This document shows, piece by piece, positions 15,902-24,726 of a DNA stretch of 64,000 nucleotides. This DNA is from GW2011-AR5 sp041645025 (GTDB lineage: Archaea > Aenigmatarchaeota > Aenigmatarchaeia > GW2011-AR5), in assembly GCA_041645025.1 (NCBI GenBank), contig JBAZQV010000001.1, positions 20,477 through 84,476 of the forward strand, read 5' to 3'. Under the pieces are notes generated by a model. It made no database searches. It saw nothing but the letters and a program-made list of their open reading frames with translations, and was not told where the DNA came from. Numbering within the stretch: position 1 is the stretch's first letter; every line of letters starts with the position of its first letter. Made by a program: the position numbers and the translations under genes.

Positions 15902-17548
15902 ATGAACTTCTTGCAGTTAGCCGAACTTTATGAAAAGCTGGACGCTACACCAAAGAAACTGGAAAAGCGGGATATTCTGGCGGACTTTTACAAAAGGTGT
16001 GCCGACGCGGATTTGTACAGGGCCGTGGTGCTTTCCATGGCAACAGTTTTTCCAAGGGGCGAGCAGGAACTTGGCATAGCTACTGGAATGATAAAGAGGG
16101 TAGTGGAACGAGTGTCAGGCGCTTCGGAGAAAGAGGTCATGGAAAAATTCAAAACGACCGGCGACCTTGGCTTAGCTGTGGAGAAACTGATGGAGAAAAG
16201 AAAGCAGGTTTCTTTGGCAAAACGCAATCTTACCATAGATCACGTTTTTGACAACCTCAGAAAGCTGCCGTCAATTGCTGGAAGCGGCAGCCAGGACATG
16301 AAAATTTCACTTATCGCTGAGCTGCTCTCTTCTGCGAGCCCAAAGGAGGCGCGCTATATTGTAAGAACTGCTTTAGGCCAGATGAGGATTGGAGTTGCCG
16401 CAGGTATTGTCCGCGACGCCATAGCAAAAGCGTTTGACCAGAATCCAAAGGAACTGGAGAAAATTTATGATGTGCTTGGGGATTATGGCCGCGTCGCAGA
16501 GCAGGCAAAAAAGGGTAAATTGAAAGCAAAAATACAAGTGGGGCAGCCGATTCGCGTCATGCTCGCTGACCGGGCTGCTGATATACGAGAAGCTATGACC
16601 AAGTTTGAAAAACCAGCCGTAGAATATAAATATGATGGCTTCAGAATCCAGATTCACAAGAACGGCTCCGAAGTAAGTGTTTTTTCACGTCGCATGGAAA
16701 ATGTTACAAAACAATTTCCAGATATAGTCACACTAGCAAGGAAATACATAAATTGCAAACAATGTATAATCGAGGGCGAAGCAGTTGTCATAAAGGATGG
16801 AAGACCACAACCTTTTCAGCTTCTCTCGAAAAGGATACAACGCAAATACGATATTGAAAAGATGGTCAGAGAAATTCCGATCCAGGTCAATCTTTTTGAC
16901 CTGCTCTATCTTGATGGCATTTCCTATATTGATGAACCACTTACGGAAAGATGGAATTCTCTCAAGAAAATAATAACCCAGGACAAATCATTCAGGTTTG
17001 CTGATCATATAGAGACAAATGACATGGATGACGCTGCAGAGTTCTATGAGTCGGCTTTAACGGCAAGCCAGGAAGGAGTTATAATCAAGAACATGGAGGC
17101 TCGCTATCAGCCAGGCAAACGCGTTGGCTTCTGGCTAAAGGTCAAGGAAATACTTGAACCGCTTGACCTTGTCGTTGTCGGAGCTGAATGGGGTGAGGGC
17201 AAGAGAGCGAAATGGCTGTCTTCGGTTATTCTTGCTGCCTGGAAAGGAAATAAACTGGTTGCGACAGGCAGGATGGCTTCTGGATTCACAGAAGATCAGC
17301 TAGAAACATTAACGAAAACACTGAAGCCACTTATAATCAAAGAAGAAGGAAAAGTTGTTTCGGTCAAGCCGGTTGTCGTGATAGAAATCGGCTATGAAGA
17401 GATACAGCGCAGCCCTAAATACGAAAGTGGTTATGCTCTTCGCTTTCCAAGACTGCTACGACTCAGGACGGAGGAAAAGAAGCCTGAGGACGCGGACACG
17501 GTCACAACGATAGAAAAATTATTCAAGATGCAGAGGGGTAGGAAATGA
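15902..17548 (+). CDS. lig: ATP-dependent DNA ligase
   Basis: 548 residues from ATG 15902; an upstream in-frame start would span promoter-like sequence (aatatttaat). An N-terminal DNA-binding domain precedes the adenylation domain with the KxDG motif (EYKYDGFR, lysine about residue 243). Later motifs are EGEAV, a motif IV-like EGVIIKN, and the WLKVK motif V. The protein joins nicks in replication and repair. Its stop overlaps the start of the VOC gene (ATGA). Confidence 0.95.
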   Translation: MNFLQLAELYEKLDATPKKLEKRDILADFYKRCADADLYRAVVLSMATVFPRGEQELGIATGMIKRVVERVSGASEKEVMEKFKTTGDLGLAVEKLMEKRKQVSLAKRNLTIDHVFDNLRKLPSIAGSGSQDMKISLIAELLSSASPKEARYIVRTALGQMRIGVAAGIVRDAIAKAFDQNPKELEKIYDVLGDYGRVAEQAKKGKLKAKIQVGQPIRVMLADRAADIREAMTKFEKPAVEYKYDGFRIQIHKNGSEVSVFSRRMENVTKQFPDIVTLARKYINCKQCIIEGEAVVIKDGRPQPFQLLSKRIQRKYDIEKMVREIPIQVNLFDLLYLDGISYIDEPLTERWNSLKKIITQDKSFRFADHIETNDMDDAAEFYESALTASQEGVIIKNMEARYQPGKRVGFWLKVKEILEPLDLVVVGAEWGEGKRAKWLSSVILAAWKGNKLVATGRMASGFTEDQLETLTKTLKPLIIKEEGKVVSVKPVVVIEIGYEEIQRSPKYESGYALRFPRLLRLRTEEKKPEDADTVTTIEKLFKMQRGRK

Positions 17549-17982
17549 AACCTAAATCAGCGCAAAACAGCACATTAATAGAGTTGCACGTACCCAGCTT
17601 TGAAAAAGCGAAGAAATTTTATAACAAACTCGGGTTCAAGGTAGTATGGGAAAACAGGCCAAAAGGTGTTGATGGTTATCTTGTAATGAAGTGCAATAAT
17701 AATATTCTGTGTTTCTGGCCTGGCAACAAATATGTGTGGGATCACGAATATTTTAAGTACTGGCCTAAAAATACAAAAAGAGGTTATGCTGTTGAAATAG
17801 TTGTTATGGTAGATGACGTAGAGAAATTTTATGAGAGGGTGAGGAAATTTTCAAAGGTCGTTGAAGAATTAAAAGTGCAGCCATGGGGCTTGAAAGATTT
17901 TCGTATAGAGGACCCATTTGGATTTTACATAAGAATAACAGAGACACACAATATACTAAATTCAGAGAACATCATTCAATAA
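17545..17982 (+). CDS. VOC (glyoxalase/dioxygenase-fold) family protein
   Basis: 145 residues with two beta-alpha-beta-beta-beta modules. The first is ELHVPSFEKAKKFYNKLGFKVVWE, and the second ends FRIEDPFGFYIRITET. Potential metal ligands are His in the first strand and Glu near IRITE. It is translationally coupled to DNA ligase by a 4-bp overlap. The substrate is unknown. Confidence 0.75.
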   Translation: MKPKSAQNSTLIELHVPSFEKAKKFYNKLGFKVVWENRPKGVDGYLVMKCNNNILCFWPGNKYVWDHEYFKYWPKNTKRGYAVEIVVMVDDVEKFYERVRKFSKVVEELKVQPWGLKDFRIEDPFGFYIRITETHNILNSENIIQ

Positions 17983-18000
17983 TTTTATGATAAGATTTTT

Positions 18001-18438
18001 ATGAACGAGAAGAAGTTTCATGTGGGAATAAAGGCGCTGGTGCAAAATGATAAGAATGAGATACTGGTCTTGAAGATAAACCCAAAAGAACTTACAAATA
18101 ATAAACATGGTGTTTACTGGGATTTGCCTGGCGGACGTATTAAAGAAGGCGATAGCGTAGAACAAACGCTGCAAAAAGAACTTGAAGAAGAAATCGGCTA
18201 CATCGGTCATATAAAAAATGTAAATTTGTTTCACGGCAGCATAGCAAGTATTGAAATCCCTGTCGGCGAAGAAAAATTCGGATTGGTCCTTTTTGTTTAT
18301 TCGTGCAAAATAAAGATGGGAAAAATAAAACTCAGCGAAGAGCATACAGATTACAAATGGGCCTCACTCAAAGATGCAAAGAAGCTTTTGGCCGTTAAGT
18401 TCTCGAAAGATTTTATAGAAAGATTAGATTCCCTCTAG
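18001..18438 (+). CDS. NUDIX hydrolase
   Basis: 145 residues. The Nudix box reads GGRIKEGDSVEQTLQKELEE followed by EIG, with the catalytic glutamates present. The usual Arg and one Glu of the consensus are replaced by Lys and Asp. Such enzymes hydrolyse nucleoside diphosphates linked to other groups. It follows the VOC gene by 18 bp, and its last four bases overlap the convergent zinc-ribbon gene. Confidence 0.85.
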   Translation: MNEKKFHVGIKALVQNDKNEILVLKINPKELTNNKHGVYWDLPGGRIKEGDSVEQTLQKELEEEIGYIGHIKNVNLFHGSIASIEIPVGEEKFGLVLFVYSCKIKMGKIKLSEEHTDYKWASLKDAKKLLAVKFSKDFIERLDSL

Positions 18439-18572
18439 AAAAATCTCCAATCAGACACTTTAGCAAATAACAATTGCGAGTGGCACTTAGGACATTCTTC
18501 CGGAGCCTGCTCTGCTTCTATTTTAAGCGCGCAGCTCATGCACTGCCAGGTGGATTTCTCCGGGATTTCCAT
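18435..18572 (-). CDS. Small zinc-ribbon protein, 45 aa
   Basis: A complete short frame encodes two CxxC knuckles, WQCMSC and EECPKC, separated by 12 residues, with aromatic ends (SDWRFF). This spacing suits a rubredoxin-like or zinc-ribbon fold. It begins 3 bp after the stop of vapC on the same strand and so probably belongs to that operon. The function is unknown; nucleic-acid binding or electron transfer are both possible. Confidence 0.65.
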   Translation of the reverse strand: MEIPEKSTWQCMSCALKIEAEQAPEECPKCHSQLLFAKVSDWRFF

Positions 18573-18575
18573 AAT

Positions 18576-18965
18576 CTACCATTCTTCCACTTTCAGGTCT
18601 GGTATATTTTCGAAGTGTTTTTTGTTCCTGGTGACTAATATCATATTATTAGACTTTGTTATACTTGCTATCATCAGGTCCAGGACTTGTGTCTGCTTAC
18701 CAGATTTTTCAAGGTTTACGAAGTCTTCGCCAAAAACCTGAGAGCTTTCTACGTCAAATGCCAGCGTTTTATAGTCCCTTATAAGTCCATGCACCGTAGC
18801 TAAGTCGTTTTTTATATCTCTCGACTTGAATGCGCCTCTGAAGAGTTCGCACAAAGTTATTGTGGTTATGGATATACTTTCCGGCTCCACGGAATCAAGC
18901 ATCTTTTTAATACCTTTGTCTCCACGAAGAAGCGGAATAAATATGCTAGAATCAAGGCAATACAT
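18576..18965 (-). CDS. vapC: VapC-type PIN-domain toxin
   Basis: 129 residues. PIN acidic positions are YCLDSSIFIPLL, TLCELFRG, VLDLMIASI and LVTRNKKHFENI (the last carries Asn/Lys where many PINs have Asp). Its start directly abuts the end of the antitoxin gene. Predicted ribonuclease toxin. Confidence 0.88.
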   Translation of the reverse strand: MYCLDSSIFIPLLRGDKGIKKMLDSVEPESISITTITLCELFRGAFKSRDIKNDLATVHGLIRDYKTLAFDVESSQVFGEDFVNLEKSGKQTQVLDLMIASITKSNNMILVTRNKKHFENIPDLKVEEW

Positions 18966-19189
18966 TAGAATTCAACGTCCCGCATTTTTGTTTCTTTTCT
19001 TGTTTTCTCTATGCTTTTTTCGAGCCAGTCCAGAGATTCTTTGTCGGACCACTTCCCAAAGAAATAGCTCAGAGGTTTTTTTTCCTTTTTAGTGAGCTCT
19101 AAAACTACATCAGAAAAGGAGTCGCCTTCTTTTTTTAATTTGCCCAGTTCCGCATATGCGTCGTCCGACAGGGAAATCACTTTTGTCAT
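18965..19189 (-). CDS. vapB: VapB-type antitoxin (DUF217-like)
   Basis: The start is taken at ATG 19189 (MTKVISLSDDAYAEL), because the upstream in-frame ATG lies inside the palindromic promoter region. SFSDVVLEL is the signature helix and KWSDKESLDWLEKSI the toxin-binding tail. The start region carries the palindrome TATATGCATGCATGTATATA, a likely autoregulatory operator. Confidence 0.85.
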   Translation of the reverse strand: MTKVISLSDDAYAELGKLKKEGDSFSDVVLELTKKEKKPLSYFFGKWSDKESLDWLEKSIEKTRKETKMRDVEF

Positions 19190-19191
19190 AT

Positions 19192-19217
19192 TATATATAT
19201 GCATGCATGTATATATA
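19192..19217 (-). promoter_or_regulatory. Palindromic operator/promoter of vapBC
   Basis: A near-perfect palindrome centred on ATGCATGCAT with TATATATA arms overlaps the expected TATA box of the vapBC operon. This is typical of VapB autorepression. Confidence 0.5.
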
Positions 19218-19220
19218 AAG

Positions 19221-20939
19221 TTACTTGACAGTCACAGATTTAGCTAAATTTCTTGGCTTATCGATCGGCAGACCTTTCTCTCGGGCTATGTAATAGGTCA
19301 GCAGCTGGCCGATAACAGCAGCGCTCAGGGCAGAGGATAATTTATCCCCTGCTTCTATGCTTATTGCCTCTCCTAACACACCATTCCCACCTATTTCTAT
19401 TATTCTTCCTCCGCGAGCTTTGACTTCCATGGCATTGGATACGATTTCGCTTTTTCCGTCCATTAAAACAATAACAGGCGTGCCTTCTTCTATCAGCGCG
19501 AGCGTGCCATGTTTTAACTCTCCACCCATCATGCCTTCTGCATGAATGTAAGATATTTCCTTTATCTTCAAAGCGATTTCTCTTGCCACAGGATAAAGAA
19601 AACCTCTTCCGATCACGTAAATGTCGCTATGCTTTGCTAACGACTTTGCTATTTGTTTTATTTTTCCCTCCTGACTGAAAATGTGCTTTATGCTTTTTGA
19701 AACTTGTTCCACGGAGTTTTTCTTCTCGAACAGGGAAGCCAGATATGCCAGGCAGACTACTTGATTTACAAATGATTTTGTTGCGGCTACGCATATTTCC
19801 TGGCCTGCCTCGATATTTACTGATACGTTGCTCATTCTCTGGATTGTTGAGTAGGGCACATTAATAAGGGAAGCGATTTTTGCTCCTTTATCCTTCATGC
19901 CGTGCAGAGCTTCTATCACGTCCATTGTTTCTCCTGACTGGGTAACGGCTATTATCAGGGTTTCTTTATCAACCAGATAGAAATTCCGGAACTCGCTCGC
20001 TATTATGGCATGTGCTTCCACGCCAACTTTGTTCAAAAAATAGACGCCAAGGAGAGTTGCATGGTAGGATGTGCCTGATGCCACGAAAACAATGCGCTTT
20101 GCTTCGGTCATCAGTTTCTTCATCTTTTCCAAGTCTGAATTTTGTTCTGTATTCAGGGAATTAATTAAACGTTCTACGACGGCGGGCTCTTCATAAATTT
20201 CTTTGATCATGTAGTGATCAAAGTTCTTTTTTTCTTCCTGGCCTGACCATTTGACTGTGATTATATCCTTGGTAACGGGGATAAGCTTGGTACCGTCAAA
20301 TTTGTAGAAATCAAAACTGTCCTCATTAACAATCGCAAATTCATCCTCGTTGAAAAATATGGCCTTGTCAGTCTTGTCAGAGAAAGCGTAAATATCGCTG
20401 GCTATTACGTGGCCATCTTTCATCAGACCGAGTGAGAGGGGCGAGCCACGCTTGAATGCGTACAGGTTATTGTCGCCTTTTACCATCACAACCACGGCAA
20501 ATGTTCCTTGAGCGTCTTTCATGAAATCTTTTATTGCATCGCGTATTGTTTTTGTCTTTGCTTTCTCTTCAATATAGTGCGCAATAACTTCTGTGTCTGT
20601 CTCGCTGGAAAATACGTGACCTGGCAACTGCTTTTTCAGATCCAGATAGTTTTCAATTATACCATTGTGAACGAGTATTATTTTTCCTGTGCAATCTTTG
20701 TGGGGGTGTGCGTTTGCTTTTGTCACGCCTCCGTGAGTTGCCCAACGACAATGTGAAATCGCCAAACTACATTCATTACTTTTTACAGCCTTTATCTCAC
20801 CGACTTCTTTTTCAAACAAACCAGTGTCTGTTGCAATTCCGAAAGAATCATAACCGCGATACTCAAGTCGCTTTAGCATTTGCAGCGCTTCGACAGAAGA
20901 AAACACCCCTTTTTTTACCAGTCCTATAATACCACACAT
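19221..20939 (-). CDS. glmS: Glutamine-fructose-6-phosphate aminotransferase
   Basis: 572 residues. MCGIIGL places the nucleophilic Cys right after Met, and the N-terminal Ntn glutaminase continues with LEYRGYDS, HCRWATHG and HNGIIEN. Two SIS isomerase domains follow (ASGTSYHA, TQSGET, AEGMMGGELKHG) and the typical end KPRNLAKSVTV is present. It makes glucosamine-6-phosphate for UDP-GlcNAc, needed for glycosylation. It is on the same strand as the GlmU-like gene 98 bp upstream. Confidence 0.95.
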   Translation of the reverse strand: MCGIIGLVKKGVFSSVEALQMLKRLEYRGYDSFGIATDTGLFEKEVGEIKAVKSNECSLAISHCRWATHGGVTKANAHPHKDCTGKIILVHNGIIENYLDLKKQLPGHVFSSETDTEVIAHYIEEKAKTKTIRDAIKDFMKDAQGTFAVVVMVKGDNNLYAFKRGSPLSLGLMKDGHVIASDIYAFSDKTDKAIFFNEDEFAIVNEDSFDFYKFDGTKLIPVTKDIITVKWSGQEEKKNFDHYMIKEIYEEPAVVERLINSLNTEQNSDLEKMKKLMTEAKRIVFVASGTSYHATLLGVYFLNKVGVEAHAIIASEFRNFYLVDKETLIIAVTQSGETMDVIEALHGMKDKGAKIASLINVPYSTIQRMSNVSVNIEAGQEICVAATKSFVNQVVCLAYLASLFEKKNSVEQVSKSIKHIFSQEGKIKQIAKSLAKHSDIYVIGRGFLYPVAREIALKIKEISYIHAEGMMGGELKHGTLALIEEGTPVIVLMDGKSEIVSNAMEVKARGGRIIEIGGNGVLGEAISIEAGDKLSSALSAAVIGQLLTYYIAREKGLPIDKPRNLAKSVTVK

Positions 20940-20944
20940 TATCG

Positions 20945-20995
20945 ATCCCTTTTCTTACAAAGAAAATGTCTAGATATCACCCTAAAAGAAATGGT
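20945..20995. repeat. Degenerate family-2 interspersed repeat
   Basis: CCCTTTTCTT-acaAAGAAAA followed by ATATCACCCTAAAAGAAAT resembles the first blocks of the family-2 repeat, between the glmS start and the GlmU-like stop. Weak match. Confidence 0.3.
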
Positions 20996-21037
20996 GTTCC
21001 TCAAGACCTTATCTTCAAACGTTATTTTCATTTTTAA

Positions 21038-22204
21038 TTATTCTTTCTGCTGCTGGTAGTTGCTCAACGGCAGCTCGGTTTTTATGTCTTCATTGACGGT
21101 CATGCAAGCTGGTATAAGCAGATTGGGCCATATTCTTTTTCCAGGCATCACGGTTACACGCGTGCCGAACTTAACACCATCACCGACAATTGCGCCTAAC
21201 TTGTGGTGATTACTGTCAACACGAACGCCGTTGATTTCCATTTTTACATTCTTGTCATCCAGTCTTAGATTGGCAAAAATTGTGCCGCCGCCCACGTTGC
21301 ATTTGCGTCCTATGATTGTGTCACCAACATAACTGAGATGCGATACAAAGGAATTGTCCATTATTATTGAGTTCTTTACTTCTACCGCCTGACCGACTTT
21401 GCAGTTCTTTCCTATGGAAGAATATTTTCGTATGTAACAGTTAGGACCTATGACGCTTCCGGCATCTATGGCTACGGGATCTTCTACAACAGCTCCTGGC
21501 CGCAGCTCGACGGAAGGATGAATATTTTTCCCGTATTTATCAAGCAGATATTTGTTGACATCTAGTATATTCCATGGATAGGATAGTGGGATCCATACGC
21601 TGACATTGTGGTTTTTTATTTTCACACCCCCTGCCAGCATAGCTTTTATTGCATCTGTCAGTTCGTATTCACCTCTTGGCGAAATAGGAATTTTCTTCAA
21701 GTAGGAAAAAATACTTTCGTCAAATAAATAGAGGCCGCAATTGACCAAGTTGGATTTTGGTTTTTCTGGTTTTTCCTCAAGGTCTATGACCCAGCCATCT
21801 TTGGTTTCTACCACGCCATATATTTTAGGGTTTTCTGAGGAAAAAGAGCCGAGAGCAGTTTCGTTCAGCTGGGAAATGTTTTCTATGTCTTCTTTTCCGT
21901 AGATATCATCGCCGTACATGGCTATGAATCTTCCCTTTATTCCTTCTGCCTGAAGCAGCGCGTGACCAGTTCCCAACGGCGCGTCCTGAAAAAGTAGCCT
22001 GACTTTTTTGTTGTTGATAAAATGGCTTATTATGTCACGCTGGTTTTCATTTACAATTATTATTATCTCGTCGCAGAAATCCAGGAATTCGCAAGTCCAT
22101 TGAAGTACTGGCTTGTTGGCAACGGGCAGCATGCCTTTGCTCATTGTCAGCGTAAGCGGTTGCATTCTCGTCCCTTTGCCTGCAGCTATGACAACAGCTT
22201 TCAT
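21038..22204 (-). CDS. GlmU-like sugar-1-phosphate nucleotidyltransferase/acetyltransferase
   Basis: 388 residues. The N-terminal nucleotidyltransferase has VIAAGKGTRMQPLT, MLPVANKPVLQW and the metal site MYGDDIYG. From about residue 240 a left-handed beta-helix follows (GAVVEDPVAIDAGSVIGPNCYI, VEVKNSIIMDNSFVSHLSYVGDTIIG). Archaeal relatives convert GlcN-1-P to UDP-GlcNAc. It stands upstream of glmS in a probable amino-sugar operon. The mutase step is not encoded here. Confidence 0.88.
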   Translation of the reverse strand: MKAVVIAAGKGTRMQPLTLTMSKGMLPVANKPVLQWTCEFLDFCDEIIIIVNENQRDIISHFINNKKVRLLFQDAPLGTGHALLQAEGIKGRFIAMYGDDIYGKEDIENISQLNETALGSFSSENPKIYGVVETKDGWVIDLEEKPEKPKSNLVNCGLYLFDESIFSYLKKIPISPRGEYELTDAIKAMLAGGVKIKNHNVSVWIPLSYPWNILDVNKYLLDKYGKNIHPSVELRPGAVVEDPVAIDAGSVIGPNCYIRKYSSIGKNCKVGQAVEVKNSIIMDNSFVSHLSYVGDTIIGRKCNVGGGTIFANLRLDDKNVKMEINGVRVDSNHHKLGAIVGDGVKFGTRVTVMPGKRIWPNLLIPACMTVNEDIKTELPLSNYQQQKE

Positions 22205-22285
22205 TACCTTTCCTTGAATCCAATGCTTAAATATAGCTATTAAAAGATTTTTAGTACCATTATAAAATAAATTAAAGTGATTAAC

Positions 22286-23143
22286 ATGCAGATAGTAAAC
22301 GAGGAAAAGGGCAAAATGCTCTCTATAGGCGCAAAGGAAAAACAGTTATTTTCTGGAATAGCTTTGAAGATACTAAAGACTCTTGCTGATCATGAAAGCT
22401 ATCCGAAGGAGATTGCTAACCAGCTTCGTTTGGACGAGCAGAAAATATATTATCATATCAGGCAACTGGAGAAAAAAGGATATATATCTCTCGTGAGGAA
22501 GGAGGAAAGAGGCGGGGCGCTGGCAAAGTTTTATGCCCTGACAAGCCCGGCATTTTTTGTCCGCTTTGGCGAGTTTCAGGAAACAAAAAGATTTTCTGCT
22601 GCTACAAATTTCCTGCCTTTTATTTCAAATGGCAGGCTGGAAGCGAAGATAATAGTTGGCAGCCCTGACCCGCACGGGCCGGAAAAAGCGAGGAGCAGGG
22701 ACGTGACATTTGCCGTGGATCTTGCTTTGTTCCTTGGGACATTCCTGAATAAAGTTGAAGTCTTGTCTGTTTTAGAGGACAAAGACGTTCACAGCCATGA
22801 CCTTAGCAGCAACCTGATAATAGTCGGCGGTCCTGTTACCAATAAAGTTACTAAGATGGTCAATGATAAACTGCCTGTAAGGTTTGATGCAAAGAAAAAT
22901 ATAATGTCCAGAAAAAAGGTTTACAAGGAAGACGAGTGTGGGTTCATTGCCAAAACCGATAACCCATTCAGCAAAGGAAAGAAAATAATAGTCATAGCCG
23001 GCAAAAGATACAGCGGCACAAAGGCGGCTGTTATAGCTTTCATAAATAATTTTGATTTGATTGAAAAGAAAAATTACCTTATCGTCGAGGGACTTGATAA
23101 TGATGGCGATGGGGAAATAGACGACGCAAGAGTACTGGAATAA
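22286..23143 (+). CDS. Winged-helix protein fused to S-layer-type domain
   Basis: The start is ATG 22286, preceded by GTGAT. Residues about 20-90 form an ArsR-like winged helix (ALKILKTLADHESYPKEIANQL, KIYYHIRQLEKKGYI). Residues about 110-285 resemble the S-layer family domain with NLIIVGGPVTNKVT and KIIVIAGKRYSGTKAAVIAF. No signal peptide is present, so this domain is likely intracellular and could sense or bind surface-protein-like ligands while the HTH binds DNA. It is divergent from the GlmU-like gene. Confidence 0.7.
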   Translation: MQIVNEEKGKMLSIGAKEKQLFSGIALKILKTLADHESYPKEIANQLRLDEQKIYYHIRQLEKKGYISLVRKEERGGALAKFYALTSPAFFVRFGEFQETKRFSAATNFLPFISNGRLEAKIIVGSPDPHGPEKARSRDVTFAVDLALFLGTFLNKVEVLSVLEDKDVHSHDLSSNLIIVGGPVTNKVTKMVNDKLPVRFDAKKNIMSRKKVYKEDECGFIAKTDNPFSKGKKIIVIAGKRYSGTKAAVIAFINNFDLIEKKNYLIVEGLDNDGDGEIDDARVLE

Positions 23144-23506
23144 TTACACTTTCTTATAGCCGTGACTTAAAGCTTCTTCAATAAAAGCACCAGCTATTTG
23201 GTGTTCTTTATAAACAGTAACATCTCCGCTGTTGTGATGGGTTTCGATTGTTGCAACTGGGTGCCCTTCTACACCAACATCTCCTACATGAGGATCAAGG
23301 TCATGCCAACCATAATCATGGTGCAGATCTTTGCAATGACGTCTTGTAAAATCTTTGATCAACTGACGTCTGTCGTCCATTGCCTGAAGCACACCACAAA
23401 CATACTCTGCAACAGCAGACGTTCTAGGCCAATTTTTTAAAACATCAAATAAGGCAGGGCAGTATTCTCTTGGTGCCAAATTTTTGTGTAGATGAGCTAC
23501 TGGCAT
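23144..23506 (-). CDS. Hypothetical histidine-rich protein, 120 aa
   Basis: The start is ATG 23506 preceded by GTGAT. Many histidines (HLHK, RHCKDLHHDYGWHDLDPH, ETHHNSGD) suggest metal binding, but no named family is recognised. It lies 9 bp downstream of tfb and is probably co-transcribed with it. Its stop directly abuts the stop of the HTH/S-layer gene. Confidence 0.5.
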   Translation of the reverse strand: MPVAHLHKNLAPREYCPALFDVLKNWPRTSAVAEYVCGVLQAMDDRRQLIKDFTRRHCKDLHHDYGWHDLDPHVGDVGVEGHPVATIETHHNSGDVTVYKEHQIAGAFIEEALSHGYKKV

Positions 23507-23515
23507 TTTAATCAC

Positions 23516-24439
23516 TTATACTGTTTCTTCTTCCTTAGACTTCTTCTCGACTTCCTCTTCTATGTCAAGAGCTTCAGCCATTTCCTTGTAGCGGTTGCGT
23601 ATCGTTACCTCGGTCACACCTACGACGTCTGCTACTTCCCGTTGTGTCTTTCTTTCACCTTCCAATACGGAGGCAATGTAAATAGCAGCAGCAGCGCAGC
23701 CACATGGACCTTTGCCGCTGATAACGTCTTTTTCTTTAGCTGTCTTGAGTATCTTTATTGCCCTCATCTGGGTGCGGTCTGACAGCTTAAGCATTGAGCT
23801 GAATCTTGGTATGTATGATTCTGCACGAGCTGGCAAAATCCTTATGTCTAATTTACGAGAAATATACCTATAAGTGCGGCCAAGTTCTCTCTTGCCGATA
23901 CCGGAAGCTTGGGATATCTCTGTTAATGTGCGCGGTGTTTCGTATTCGCGCGAAAGGGAGTAGACAAGAGCGGCAATTATTGACTCGATCGAGCGGCCAC
24001 GAACAAGGCTCTTCTGCAATGCCTTTTCATAGAGCTTTGCAACTTCCTCATGCAATGTTTTAGGTAAACCTAGAAATGAAATTAGTCTCTGGAGCTCGCT
24101 TAGCGCGAATGACATGTTGCGATCTTTGCTCGTTAGAAGCCTTTTTTGCCATTTTCTAATACGGAAGAACTGGCTTCTTTTCTTGGCAGGCACCTTGAAC
24201 AGTTCTGTGGTGCCTTTGCCTATTTCCGTTGTAAGGCCTTTATCATGACGCTTGTGTGTTAGAGGAGCTCCTGTTCTTGCACGCTTTACTTTCTGGTCGT
24301 GGTCAAAAGCACGCCATTCCTGGCCTGTATCTACCATAGACTCTTCCAGTACAAGCCCGCACTTAGCGCAGACCTTTTCCGCTTTTTCAGGATCTCTGTA
24401 GAAATGTTTAGAGCCGCATTCAGGACATTTTTCTAACAT
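23516..24439 (-). CDS. tfb: Transcription initiation factor IIB
   Basis: 307 residues from ATG 24439 (GTGAT upstream). The N-terminal zinc ribbon is CPEC...CAKC, and the B-finger region is DTGQEWRAFDHDQKVKRARTGAPLT. Two cyclin repeats cover about 110-300 with the typical GKGPCGCAAAAIYIAS and QREVADVVGVTEVTIRNRYKE. It recruits RNA polymerase to TBP-bound TATA boxes. A short C-terminal acidic/basic tail follows. Confidence 0.96.
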   Translation of the reverse strand: MLEKCPECGSKHFYRDPEKAEKVCAKCGLVLEESMVDTGQEWRAFDHDQKVKRARTGAPLTHKRHDKGLTTEIGKGTTELFKVPAKKRSQFFRIRKWQKRLLTSKDRNMSFALSELQRLISFLGLPKTLHEEVAKLYEKALQKSLVRGRSIESIIAALVYSLSREYETPRTLTEISQASGIGKRELGRTYRYISRKLDIRILPARAESYIPRFSSMLKLSDRTQMRAIKILKTAKEKDVISGKGPCGCAAAAIYIASVLEGERKTQREVADVVGVTEVTIRNRYKEMAEALDIEEEVEKKSKEEETV

Positions 24440-24726
24440 TTTTATCACCAAATTCGTATAGGACGCTTGTTTTTATTTTGAAGACATACAGAATATAATT
24501 TATCACTCAGTTGAAGTAACATTTTGTCTTGCCGACATAAACCTTTACTTTCAGCAGTAAAGTATTTAAAGATTTTCACGTTTTTATAGGCGGTATTTAT
24601 AAAGCTTTAAAAACCGGGCACTGTAACGTTCTTGGGACTTTAATAAGACTGTAACAGAACGGGACTTGCTAATTTTAGTTAAATATTGAGACTTGTTTTC
24701 TTAAAGTTTGTATATAAAAATAAAAT
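24440..24726. promoter_or_regulatory. Intergenic region between tfb and the 24727 gene
   Basis: 287 bp without a gene. It is AT-rich, with several TATA-like runs (tatttaaag, tttataaag, ttaaatattg) suited to divergent promoters. The tetra-repeat ACTGTAAC occurs twice around 24621 and 24650, and CGTTCT/AGAACG form a weak inverted pair there. No hairpin array is present. Confidence 0.35.
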
